Assembly (NCBI GenBank): GCA_963932245.1
Contig: OZ010741.1
Location: 100,185,060 to 100,249,059, forward strand
Reading direction: 5' to 3'
DNA: 64,000 nucleotides
Origin: Tachinus rufipes
Lineage: Eukaryota > Arthropoda > Insecta > Coleoptera > Staphylinidae
This document shows positions 54,992 through 64,000 of the stretch, one piece after another (the stretch's first letter is position 1; each line of letters starts with the position of its first letter). A program made the translations under genes and the position numbers. The notes under the pieces are model-generated. The model saw nothing but the letters and a program-made list of their open reading frames with translations, ran no database searches and was not told where the DNA came from.

Positions 54992-57184
54992 TAGTTAGTT
55001 TAGATTTTTGGCGTATCAGCCTAATAAGACTATTAACGCCGATTCTTTACTCTAACTATAAAAAAAAAATGTAAAATAATATGCTGTAAAATGGCATATT
55101 AAAGAATAAAATTAAATAAATAAATAAATAAACAACAAAGATAAAATAAACGTTCACAAACTTTAATGACTATAGCAATAATGACTAGATAGTTCCAACA
55201 GTGTCTAGGGTGTAAAAAGTCCTAAACACTGCTGGATTTTACGATACACAAACATTAATCATAATAAATTAACAATTATATCCATACACCCAATTTGCTC
55301 TGTCGAATAAATTCAAACAGACGATCGACTTCAACGATCTGGTCGCCCAAGACAATCGACAAACTGGGTGATAATTCAGACGTAACTCTTTGTTCCGAAA
55401 ACTGCCGACAATCCAATAAGATATGACGAACAGTCAATGGGACATTACAAGTATCACAAACTGGCGGCACCTCAGATGCCAACAAATGCCTGTGAGTCCA
55501 TCGACAGTGACCGATGCGAAGTCGCGTGAGGATAACCTCTTCCCTACGCTTCGGCCTGCATGACGAACTCCACGGTGTAATAACGCTTTTAGTGCATCGC
55601 AGCTTGTTGTCTTGAATAGCAAACCACTCAGTTTGCCAGCTAGACAGCAGCTTTTGATGTAGAAAATTACAAATATCCCTAACGCAAACTTTAAATGAAA
55701 CATATTCAGCGCTAGTTATTGCCAATTTGGCAAGCGCATCAGCTTTTTCATTGCCACTGATACCTACGTGACTGGGGATCCAGACAAAGTTAACAGTGAC
55801 ATTTATCTGAGACACCTGAAGCAAAATTGAATGAATTTGCCTCAGCAAGTAATGATCAGGATATTGGTCATCTATGGCGTTTAATGCACTCAACGAGTCT
55901 GTACATATAACATAATTTATACCTGCGCTTAGTTGGATGTAGAGAAGAGCCTGATAGATAGCATACAGTTCTGCAGTATACACGCTGCTAACACTTGGCA
56001 AGCCAAATGTGAATTGCAGCTCATCTACCAGAAAAGCACAACCCACTCCGTCGTTACTTTTTGAGCCATCGGTATAAATCCAAGTGGCATTTACATTCAT
56101 TGCTTGAATTTTTGCAAATTCAGTTCGATATTCAACTGGTAAAGTTGAAGCTTTGCTCATTCTCGATAATGCAGTATTTAACCTTGGACGTTGAAAAGTC
56201 CAAGGAGGATCGCGACAGTAAGACAGTTGATATACATCAGGGAGTTGGAAATCCAGTTCCCGAAGTATACTGCAATTTCTTATAGCAACCGGTTTTTGGG
56301 ACCGTATCCTGATGTTGTATAGATCGTCGAGACCATTATTGTACACGACAGGAAACGTCGGATGCAAGCGTTTAGCTTTTAGTTTCGCGGCGTACCTAAT
56401 TGTCAAAATTTTACGCCGAAGATAGAGTGATGGTTCAGCTGCCTCACACAAAACACTAGCAATAGGGCTAGTGCGAAATGCGCCAGTTGCTAAACGAATT
56501 CCAGTATGGTGAGCAGGATCAACAATACGTAATGTGGATGGAGCTGCGGAAGCATAGATTATGGAACCATAATCTAGTTTTGAGCGCACCAAAGCGCGAT
56601 GCAGAAGTAGCATTGTTTTCCGATCCGCTCCCCATGACTTTCCACTCAACGACCTGAGCAAGTTTAGTGCCGGGACACATCTTGATCTCAGATTTATTAA
56701 ATGAGGACGCCAAGTCAGCGCACGGTCAAATGTGACACCGAGAAATCGAACACTATCCTGTACAGGAATAGGTTCTCCCCCAAGATATAATAAAGGGTCA
56801 CCGTGTGGAGTTCGCCTTCTACAAAAATGGATAAGCAACGTTTTACTAGTAGAAAAAGTGAATCCATTCTTATTAGCCCAGTTCAAAATGTGATTGATTG
56901 TTAACTGAAGTTGACGTTCCAATGTTGCCATGTTTCTCGAGGCACAATAGATAGCTACGTCGTCAACATACATACATCCGCTTACCGGATGCTTGATGAA
57001 CTGACTTATGCCGTTAATCGCTATCATAAATAGTGTCACGCTTAGAATAGACCCCTGAGGAATACCATTCTGTTGCTGACGTATCCCCGAGATGTTGTCA
57101 CCTACACGTACCTTAAATGAACGGGAAGTTAAAAAGCTTTGTATAAACAATGCCATGCTTCCGCGAATACCCCATGAATGAAGC
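54992..57184 (-). mobile_element. 5'-truncated I-type LINE, copy 2
   Basis: This is a 2,193-bp minus-strand copy holding the 3' UTR and the last half of ORF2. Its 3' end (left) is at the same base as in the other copies. The 5' end stops within the codons just before ORF2 residue 597, and is followed without spacer by the 3' end of copy 3. It shares diagnostic substitutions with copy 3 against copy 1 (ORF2 N662S, V693I, Y820H, T1016I, T1105K) and differs from copy 3 by about nine bases. The A-run in the 3' UTR is longer here than in copy 3. Confidence 0.95.
55276..57156 (-). pseudogene. Truncated LINE ORF2 (RT palm to C-terminus)
   Basis: It is open for 626 codons from an internal Met equal to residue 604 of the full ORF2. 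It keeps the GIPQGS block, YVDD, RNase H and the C-terminal CCHC finger, but lacks the endonuclease and the first catalytic aspartate of the reverse transcriptase (D578). It cannot be active alone. It has no stop or frameshift, consistent with recent insertion. Two residues differ from copy 3 (residues 908 and 985). Confidence 0.93.
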
Positions 57185-57465
57185 TTAGTTAGTTTAGATT
57201 TTTGGCGTATCAGCCTAATAAGACTATTAACGCCGATTCTTTTCTCTAACTATAAAAAATGTAAAATAATATGCTGTAAAATGGCATATTAAAGAATAAA
57301 ATTAAATAAATAAATAAATAAACAACAAAGATAAAATAAACGTTCACAAACTTTAATGACTATAGCAATAATGACTAGATAGTTCCAACAGTGTCTAGGG
57401 TGTAAAAAGTCCTAAACACTGCTGGATTTTACGATACACAAACATTAATCATAATAAATTAACAA

Positions 57466-60400
57466 TTATATCCATACACCCAATTTGCTCTGTCGAATAA
57501 ATTCAAACAGACGATCGACTTCAACGATCTGGTCGCCCAAGACAATCGACAAACTGGGTGATAATTCAGACGTAACTCTTTGTTCCGAAAACTGCCGACA
57601 ATCCAATAAGATATGACGAACAGTCAATGGGACATTACAAGTATCACAAACTGGCGGCACCTCAGATGCCAACAAATGCCTGTGAGTCCATCGACAGTGA
57701 CCGATGCGAAGTCGCGTGAGGATAACCTCTTCCCTACGCTTCGGCCTGCATGACGAACTCCACGGTGTAATAACGCTTTTAGTGCATCGCAGCTTGTTGT
57801 CTTGAATAGCAAACCACTCAGTTTGCCAGCTAGACAGCAGCTTTTGATGTAGAAAATTACAAATATCCCTAACGCAAACTTTAAATGAAACATATTCAGC
57901 GCTAGTTATTGCCAATTTGGCAAGCGCATCAGCTTTTTCATTGCCACTGATACCTACGTGACTGGGGATCCAGACAAAGTTAACAGTGACATTTATCTGA
58001 GACACCTGAAGCAAAATTGAATGAATTTGCCTCAGCAAGTAATGATCAGGATATTGGTCATCTATGGCGTTTAATGCACTCAACGAGTCTGTACATATAA
58101 CATAATTTATACCTGCGCTTAGTTGGATGTAGAGAAGAGCCTGATAGATAGCATACAGTTCTGCAGTATACACGCTGCTAACACTTGGCAAGCCAAATGT
58201 ATATTGCAGCTCATCTACCAGAAAAGCACAACCCACACCGTCGTTACTTTTTGAGCCATCGGTATAAATCCAAGTGGCATTTACATTCATTGCTTGAATT
58301 TTTGCAAATTCAGTTCGATATTCAACTGGTAAAGTTGAAGCTTTGCTCATTCTCGATAATGCAGTATTTAACCTTGGACGTTGAAAAGTCCAAGGAGGAT
58401 CGCGACAGTAAGACAGTTGATATACATCAGGGATTTGGAAATCCAGTTCCCGAAGTATACTGCAATTTCTTATAGCAACCGGTTTTTGGGACCGTATCCT
58501 GATGTTGTATAGATCGTCGAGACCATTATTGTACACGACAGGAAACGTCGGATGCAAGCGTTTAGCTTTTAGTTTCGCGGCGTACCTAATTGTCAAAATT
58601 TTACGCCGAAGATAGAGTGATGGTTCAGCTGCCTCACACAAAACACTAGCAATAGGGCTAGTGCGAAATGCGCCAGTTGCTAAACGAATTCCAGTATGGT
58701 GAGCAGGATCAACAATACGTAATGTGGATGGAGCTGCGGAAGCATAGATTATGGAACCATAATCTAGTTTTGAGCGCACCAAAGCGCGATGCAGAAGTAG
58801 CATTGTTTTCCGATCCGCTCCCCATGACTTTCCACTCAACGACCTGAGCAAGTTTAGTGCCGGGACACATCTTGATCTCAGATTTATTAAATGAGGACGC
58901 CAAGTCAGCGCACGGTCAAATGTGACACCGAGAAATCGAACACTATCCTGTACAGGAATAGGTTCTCCCCCAAGATATAATAAAGGGTCACCGTGTGGGG
59001 TTCGCCTTCTACAAAAATGGATAAGCAACGTTTTACTAGTAGAAAAAGTGAATCCATTCTTATTAGCCCAGTTCAAAATGTGATTGATTGTTAACTGAAG
59101 TTGACGTTCCAATGTTGCCATGTTTCTCGAAGCACAATAGATAGCTACGTCGTCAACATACATACATCCGCTTACCGGATGCTTGATGAACTGACTTATG
59201 CCGTTAATCGCTATCATAAATAGTGTCACGCTTAGAATAGACCCCTGAGGAATACCATTCTGTTGCTGACGTATGCCCGAGATGTTGTCACCTACACGTA
59301 CCTTAAATGAACGGGAAGTTAAAAAGCTTTGTATAAACAATGCCATGCTTCCGCGAATACCCCATGAATGAAGCGTTCGTAGAACATTGTACTTCCACGT
59401 CATGTCATACGCTTTCGCAATGTCAAAGAATACAGCGACAAGATGTTGATTCTGTACAAAAGCATTTTTAATTGCTGTATCCAACCGAACAAGGTGATCA
59501 GTCGTAGAACGGTGACGCCTTAAACCACATTGTATGTCAGCAATTAAACCTCTTGAATCTAATAACCAAGTAAGACGCTTATTGATCATTCTTTCTAGTA
59601 ACTTGCATAAGCAGCTAGTTAGAGAGATAGGCCTATAACTTGTCGGGAGCTTTTTATCTTTACCAGGTTTAAGTACTGGTACTATGATAGCAAGTTTCCA
59701 CGACTCAGGACAATACCCTGCTGACCATATCCGGTTATAGAGTGCCAACAATTGAAGTTTGGCAGAGCGACTTAATTGCTTAAGCATAGCATTGTGTATC
59801 AAATCGACACCTGGAGCAGTATTGTGTGCTTCAGATAATGCCGAGTCAAATTCCCAAACACTAAACGGTGCGTTATATAATTCATTTTCAGCAGAGACAA
59901 ATGACAGAACGTTTTTCTCCATGTTAATTTTAATATCTCGGAAATTTGCAGCGTAATTATTATCGTTGGAAGCGTCAAAATAAACATCGGCCAGGATATT
60001 CGAAATGTCAATGGGATTGGTAATAATTTGATCACCCGACAATAACCCACTAATAGGTAATGATGCGGTTCGGCCAGAAATTTTTCTGGCTTTTTCCCAC
60101 ACCTTCCCGACGGGGGTTTTCGAATTAATTGAAGTGACATATTCTGACCATGATTCTCTTTTAGCTTTTCTGCATGTTCTTCGAGCAACAGCTTTGTACC
60201 TCAAATAAAGTAATAGGTTTTCTTCTGTTGGAGAGTGGTTGAATCTACGAAAAGAACGGCGTTTGTTGAGTTTGGCTTGCTCACAATCAAAATTCCACCA
60301 AGGAACGGGCTCTCTGCGAGGTTTTCCGGAAGATAACGGTATACTCGCATGTGCTGCCTGTATGATAGAATCCGTATAAGTTTCAATATCTTTGTCGATA

Positions 60401-61155
60401 GTGGCTTGGACACTGTCATTGTAATCAAACACTTGAACAAACGTATTCCAATCGGCATCTTTTATTCTCCAATTTCGATGACGGTTTTCATTAATTGCAT
60501 GACCAAGCACGCGAATGAATATGGGAAAGTGGTCACTATCATAAAGATATTCCGAGACTTCCCAATCCAGCAATGCTGCGATACTTGGAGAACAAATGGT
60601 AAGGTCAATAGCCGAGAACGATCTATTGGCCACGGAAAAGTAGGTATTGTTACCTTTATTTAAGATAACTAAATCCGTTTCTGAAAAAAGGTTGGCCAAG
60701 TTACGACCTCGCACATCAGTTCGATTTGAGCCCCACATAGTGTTATGAGCATTAAAATCGCCCATTAGCAAGAATGGGGACGGAAGTTGTTCAAGTAATT
60801 GATCAATCAAACGAATGTCCAAACTGACATTTGGCGGAATATAAATTGAGCAAATGGTCAGTGCAAAAGGGATATGAAGTTGAACGGCTACTGCTTCTAA
60901 TGCAGTGTTGACACGGAATTCTTTACTGAAAACCGTATCACGAACCAATAAAGCCGTTCCACCCTGAGCACGATCAACATTTGCACGATCTTTTCTATAA
61001 ATAGTATAACCACGAAGATTAACAGAACAGTCAATCTTAAAATTTGTTTCCTGTAAGGAAACGCAGATAGGTGAATTTTCGGCTAATAATATTTTAAAGG
61101 ATTCGTAGTGTGAATTATATTCGTTGCAGTTCCATTGTATAATGGTTGAAACCAT
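57466..61155 (-). CDS. LINE ORF2: endonuclease, reverse transcriptase, RNase H
   Basis: 1,229 residues, the same length and domain plan as in copy 1, with every catalytic residue kept: endonuclease E36, D133, N135 and the SDH triad, reverse transcriptase D578 and YVDD at 666-669, RNase H D966, E999, D1023 and D1076, and the CCHC finger at 1170-1186. One change lies close to an endonuclease residue (G11 to E, two after N9) and could affect activity. Another is S545 to L in the reverse transcriptase. It starts 8 bases after the ORF1 stop. About 98 percent identical to copy 1. Confidence 0.95.
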   Translation of the reverse strand: MVSTIIQWNCNEYNSHYESFKILLAENSPICVSLQETNFKIDCSVNLRGYTIYRKDRANVDRAQGGTALLVRDTVFSKEFRVNTALEAVAVQLHIPFALTICSIYIPPNVSLDIRLIDQLLEQLPSPFLLMGDFNAHNTMWGSNRTDVRGRNLANLFSETDLVILNKGNNTYFSVANRSFSAIDLTICSPSIAALLDWEVSEYLYDSDHFPIFIRVLGHAINENRHRNWRIKDADWNTFVQVFDYNDSVQATIDKDIETYTDSIIQAAHASIPLSSGKPRREPVPWWNFDCEQAKLNKRRSFRRFNHSPTEENLLLYLRYKAVARRTCRKAKRESWSEYVTSINSKTPVGKVWEKARKISGRTASLPISGLLSGDQIITNPIDISNILADVYFDASNDNNYAANFRDIKINMEKNVLSFVSAENELYNAPFSVWEFDSALSEAHNTAPGVDLIHNAMLKQLSRSAKLQLLALYNRIWSAGYCPESWKLAIIVPVLKPGKDKKLPTSYRPISLTSCLCKLLERMINKRLTWLLDSRGLIADIQCGLRRHRSTTDHLVRLDTAIKNAFVQNQHLVAVFFDIAKAYDMTWKYNVLRTLHSWGIRGSMALFIQSFLTSRSFKVRVGDNISGIRQQQNGIPQGSILSVTLFMIAINGISQFIKHPVSGCMYVDDVAIYCASRNMATLERQLQLTINHILNWANKNGFTFSTSKTLLIHFCRRRTPHGDPLLYLGGEPIPVQDSVRFLGVTFDRALTWRPHLINLRSRCVPALNLLRSLSGKSWGADRKTMLLLHRALVRSKLDYGSIIYASAAPSTLRIVDPAHHTGIRLATGAFRTSPIASVLCEAAEPSLYLRRKILTIRYAAKLKAKRLHPTFPVVYNNGLDDLYNIRIRSQKPVAIRNCSILRELDFQIPDVYQLSYCRDPPWTFQRPRLNTALSRMSKASTLPVEYRTEFAKIQAMNVNATWIYTDGSKSNDGVGCAFLVDELQYTFGLPSVSSVYTAELYAIYQALLYIQLSAGINYVICTDSLSALNAIDDQYPDHYLLRQIHSILLQVSQINVTVNFVWIPSHVGISGNEKADALAKLAITSAEYVSFKVCVRDICNFLHQKLLSSWQTEWFAIQDNKLRCTKSVITPWSSSCRPKRREEVILTRLRIGHCRWTHRHLLASEVPPVCDTCNVPLTVRHILLDCRQFSEQRVTSELSPSLSIVLGDQIVEVDRLFEFIRQSKLGVWI

Positions 61156-61163
61156 TTTTAGTG

Positions 61164-62597
61164 TTATGTTGCGAACGTAATTTGAACTCTTTGTTTATTA
61201 GCGTTTTTATTTTTAAATTCTGAATTATCTTCTAGGGGAGTAGAACTCCCACTAATTGGCATAATTTCATCTGTCAGAGTAGATGGCGCGGAAAGAACTT
61301 CCACATCCATTGACTCTAACGACACGTCAATATTGGGGTCTGTGGGCGCAGGATCGCTAGAAACCTGCACCTCAGGTGGCGGTAGCCTAGATTGGGCTGC
61401 CGTCTTTGCAGGCTTTGACTCGGACTGAGCCTTTGCCTGTTTAGGCTTTGACTTGGAAGTCGCAACCTTAGTTGGTTTTGGCCCGATACGAGCCAATACC
61501 TTAGATGGTTTAGGCTTTAAATAAGCCCCCATCTTGAGTGGTTTTGCTTGAAGTCCCACTCGTTGTGACCTTGGACCGGATTGGGCCGTAGTCAGTTTTG
61601 GTTTTGAACCTGATGGGCCCGCAACCGGTTTTTGACCCTTCACATTAGAGTCCTTGTCTTTATTTAAAGTTTCTGCAATAGCAGTAAATTTCATAATTGG
61701 TGGTTGTTGAACGATAGGCGTTTCAACAACTGCAGCAAACGATCTAGAAAAGGTAGGAGCCGTAATTGCTCTATACCTCTTTTGAGCATCAAAGTAAGAG
61801 AGTTTGTCTGTTACTCTGATCTCAGCTATCTTCCTTTCCTCTTTCATTTTTGGACAATCTCGGGAATAGACAGGATGCTTACCACCACAATTCACACATA
61901 AAGGTGAACTTTTGCATGGATCAGGGTCATGTTTTTCCTTACTGCATTTTGCACATGTTGCAACACCTGGACACCTAACTGCAGTGTGTCCAAAACGTTG
62001 GCATTGGAAACACCTCATTGGGTTAGGAATAAACGGGCGAACCGGGCGGGTAACATATGCCACTTTAACTTCATTTGGGAGCCGTTCAGAATCGAATGTT
62101 AAAATCATAGATGTTGTATCTCTGACTTCACCATCCTTTCTACGGGTTAGTTTTTTAATATCGATAACGCCTTGCGACGCCAGTTCCTGTTTGCATTCGT
62201 CTACAGTTGTGTATAACAACTCATACCATGAAATTACTCCCTTCGAAATATTTAAGGATTTATGCGGTTCAACTGTCACCGCAATGTTACCTAACGACGT
62301 GCATTCCTGCATTTTACTGCTCTGCAATTTATCTTTTACTTCAATAAGCAAGGTACCGTCTCTTAACTTCTTACATGAATTTAAAGTTCCATTAATAATA
62401 TTGGAAATGGTCCTATGAATTAAGAAGGGAGAAACCTCCTTTAGACTTTGGCCATTTTCAGAACATTTAACAATCAAATATCTAACAAACTTTCTGCTTG
62501 TACTATTTCTTTCTTCATTAGCTCTCTCGTCCGTAAACGGGCGAGATCGTTTGGTTGGAGGTTTAGAATCTACCATAATAAACTCCGTCAACTTCAT
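61164..62597 (-). CDS. LINE ORF1: nucleic-acid-binding gag-like protein
   Basis: 477 residues, one fewer than copy 1 because of a codon deletion in the linker after the knuckles (AETLNKDK against SETSLNKDK). The three knuckles are intact; the third reads CVNCGGKHPVYSRDC. The basic K/P/S-rich tail is conserved. The last 20 residues differ slightly from copy 1 (SEFKNKNANKQRVQITFAT). The frame is open throughout. Confidence 0.93.
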   Translation of the reverse strand: MKLTEFIMVDSKPPTKRSRPFTDERANEERNSTSRKFVRYLIVKCSENGQSLKEVSPFLIHRTISNIINGTLNSCKKLRDGTLLIEVKDKLQSSKMQECTSLGNIAVTVEPHKSLNISKGVISWYELLYTTVDECKQELASQGVIDIKKLTRRKDGEVRDTTSMILTFDSERLPNEVKVAYVTRPVRPFIPNPMRCFQCQRFGHTAVRCPGVATCAKCSKEKHDPDPCKSSPLCVNCGGKHPVYSRDCPKMKEERKIAEIRVTDKLSYFDAQKRYRAITAPTFSRSFAAVVETPIVQQPPIMKFTAIAETLNKDKDSNVKGQKPVAGPSGSKPKLTTAQSGPRSQRVGLQAKPLKMGAYLKPKPSKVLARIGPKPTKVATSKSKPKQAKAQSESKPAKTAAQSRLPPPEVQVSSDPAPTDPNIDVSLESMDVEVLSAPSTLTDEIMPISGSSTPLEDNSEFKNKNANKQRVQITFAT

Positions 62598-63158
62598 CGC
62601 TCAATCTCCCCACCCACCACGGAGCCACATATGGGACGCTACATCACAAACTAATGCAGTCGCCAGGGCTAATCAAGCGATATAGGTTTCATAGATGTAA
62701 ATGAAAGACTTCCGTGAACACAAAGAATACTATCGGGAACCAACCGTAGCACATTGTGAACCTTTCATCGATCACCACATAAATAATTCCTCACCCTTAA
62801 GTTAGATAACGAGCCGATTGGTTAAAACTGGGTTAGGTTTAACCTCCCGTTTTACCAGAAGCTAGGGCCAAAGCAGTGTGTTGGAACTAATACTCTTTTA
62901 AACCTGAGTATTAGCCCCTCAACTACCAGGATCCCCTTTTCCTGACTTTCGGGTCACCGCGCACGGCAAACACGCAGGTGAGTTACACAAGGTGTTATGT
63001 GAAAATTGTCAAAAATAAACTCACAAATAAGTTTGACTTGTCCCAGACGAACTGTGGGTTTTTTAACGAGGTTATCTCCTCGCCTATTGGTCGCCTTTTA
63101 CGACCAGCAAAGGGGCTAGCGGAAGTATTCTTTTGCACCACCCCCTCCCGCAGGGGGG

Positions 63159-63171
63159 CAGTCACCCCAGT
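63159..63171. repeat. Right target duplication of the tandem LINE block
   Basis: Exact match to 54,979-54,991. The Copia leader resumes here. Confidence 0.95.
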
Positions 63172-63288
63172 TACCTACGGTGGAAGTTTAATGAACATTA
63201 GAGACATTAATAAAAGTTTATTCGTTTTTCAATTATTCGCCGACACGTGCTCAATCGTTCAGGTTAGAATCCGTTTCACCGAACAACG
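63172..63288 (+). other. Copia leader, right part
   Basis: 117 bases between the LINE block and the gag ATG. Before the LINE insertion the leader from primer site to ATG was about 140 bases. Confidence 0.7.
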
Positions 63289-64000
63289 ATGGCGTCGCGT
63301 GGTGGTCAGGAATATGCAATTGATAAATTACGCGGTAGTGACAATTATCATAATTGGTGTTTCGCGATGAAAAGTGTGCTTGAATTTCTCAGTCTAGATG
63401 GATGTATCGCCGATCCAGTAACGGAAACGGATGAAGAAAAACTGAAGAAGGCAAAAGCGCGTATCGTAATGGCATTGGACGAATCATTGTTTGTGCATGT
63501 GCAAAACGAGAAGACAGCGCTAGAAATGTGGAAAAAGCTAAAGAGCTTGTTCGATGACCATGGTTTATCGCGTAAAATTGGACTATTGCGTAAATTAATA
63601 ACATTTCGATTGGAAGAATGTGCATCCATGACCGAATATGTGACGAACATTACTTCGACTGCTAACAAACTCAACAGTATTGGTTTTCCTATCAGTGATG
63701 AATGGCTCGGTGCCATAATGCTTGCTGGACTCAGTGATGAATTCAAACCGCTAATAATGGGAATTGAAAGTAGTGGCGGGGCAATAACAGCTGACAACGT
63801 AAAAATGAAGTTGCTTGATGTGGACTATGCCAAACACGACGAAACTGCTTTCTACAGTGCGGACAAGTCAAAAACAAATAATAAGCAAAGCAAGAAATCA
63901 ATGAAATGTTACGCTTGCAAAAAGAAGGGACATTTGGCTGAGGATTGTCGATCCAAAAAGAAAAATGCGAACGCAAATATGGCAAATGCCTTTTACGCAT
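63289..64000 (+). CDS. Copia-type gag-pol, N-terminal part (runs off the window)
   Basis: Open from ATG 63,289 for 237 codons to the window edge. The start (MASRGGQEYAIDKLRGSDNY) and the HNWCFAMKSVLEF that follows are typical of the Copia gag capsid. The capsid continues with EKTALEMWKKLKSLFDD and CASMTEYVTNITSTANKLNS. A CCHC zinc knuckle (CYACKKKGHLAEDC) lies at residues 207-220. The stretch after it (NANMANAFYA) should lead to protease. No frameshift is seen, so this element was intact, at least here, when the LINEs inserted in its leader. Those 8.2 kb between LTR promoter and gag should now block normal expression. Confidence 0.9.
   Translation, partial: MASRGGQEYAIDKLRGSDNYHNWCFAMKSVLEFLSLDGCIADPVTETDEEKLKKAKARIVMALDESLFVHVQNEKTALEMWKKLKSLFDDHGLSRKIGLLRKLITFRLEECASMTEYVTNITSTANKLNSIGFPISDEWLGAIMLAGLSDEFKPLIMGIESSGGAITADNVKMKLLDVDYAKHDETAFYSADKSKTNNKQSKKSMKCYACKKKGHLAEDCRSKKKNANANMANAFYA

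Larger units (their letters stand above)
57185..63158 (-). mobile_element. Full-length I-type LINE, copy 3
   Basis: It is about 5,974 bp long, complete to the same 5' base as copy 1, with both frames open and 5' and 3' UTRs matching. The T at 57,185 may belong to either neighbour. The left side abuts copy 2 and the right side meets the target duplication at 63,159. Confidence 0.95.

Noticed and set aside
54992..63158. Nested insertion of copy 3 into a full-length copy 2
   Set aside because: The missing 5' half of copy 2 is not found on the far side of copy 3, and the outer duplication encloses both copies. Unequal crossing-over would also not create a junction at a truncated 5' end.

Overview
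This window is AT-rich eukaryotic DNA that reads as an insect (arthropod) genome made almost entirely of transposable elements in every state of decay. The reasons are the element families themselves (I-type and Jockey-type LINEs, Copia and Gypsy LTR elements, piggyBac, hAT, foldback elements), the many short frameshifted reading frames, a canonical GT-AG intron inside the hAT gene, and the lack of any bacterial operon structure. I did not recognise a single-copy host gene, a tRNA, an rRNA or a CRISPR array. The species cannot be fixed from the sequence.

Layout. 0.9-12.5 kb: a graveyard of Copia (0.86-2.7 kb), Gypsy (2.9-3.9, 6.85-7.3, 8.7-9.6, 11.7-12.5 kb), a LINE 3' fragment (10.05-10.4 kb) and a piggyBac transposase (10.6-11.7 kb), with an exact 31-bp minisatellite at 8.9 kb. 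12.75-18.73 kb: a full-length minus-strand I-type LINE with two open frames, bounded by a 13-bp target-site duplication. 18.7-20.2 kb: a dispersed repeat holding a solo LTR (19,412-19,822). 20.5-24.9 kb: a GC-richer foldback element, two copies of a LINE reverse-transcriptase fragment and a decayed minus-strand Gypsy element. 25.9-26.9 and 32.7-38.1 kb: Jockey-type LINE remains. 27.2-29.9 and 48.2-51.8 kb: copies of a non-coding repeat family, here called R. 38.3-39.5 kb: a threefold tandem repeat. 40.8-43.4 kb: two long inverted-repeat elements. 44.7-47.9 kb: a broken hAT element with a BED-like finger, an intron and a dimerisation domain. 49,285-51,570: a 2.3-kb insertion with TGT...ACA ends inside an R copy. 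52.2-53.3 kb: two related small proteins of unknown function. 53.6-54.8 kb: Gypsy gag-protease remains cut by a Copia-type LTR.

The youngest layer is the right end. A Copia-type element (LTR 54,781-54,967, primer site 54,968-54,982, gag open from 63,289 to the window edge) carries in its leader an 8.2-kb minus-strand block of two I-type LINEs head to tail: a 5'-truncated copy (54,992-57,184) joined directly to a full-length copy (57,185-63,158). One 13-bp target duplication flanks the pair, not each copy, which points to one integration event covering both, most simply reverse transcriptase jumping between two RNA templates. That is the most interesting observation here. Nothing resembling a wholly new biological system was found; the other points worth a look are the 2.3-kb insertion, the long foldback elements and the paralogous small proteins.
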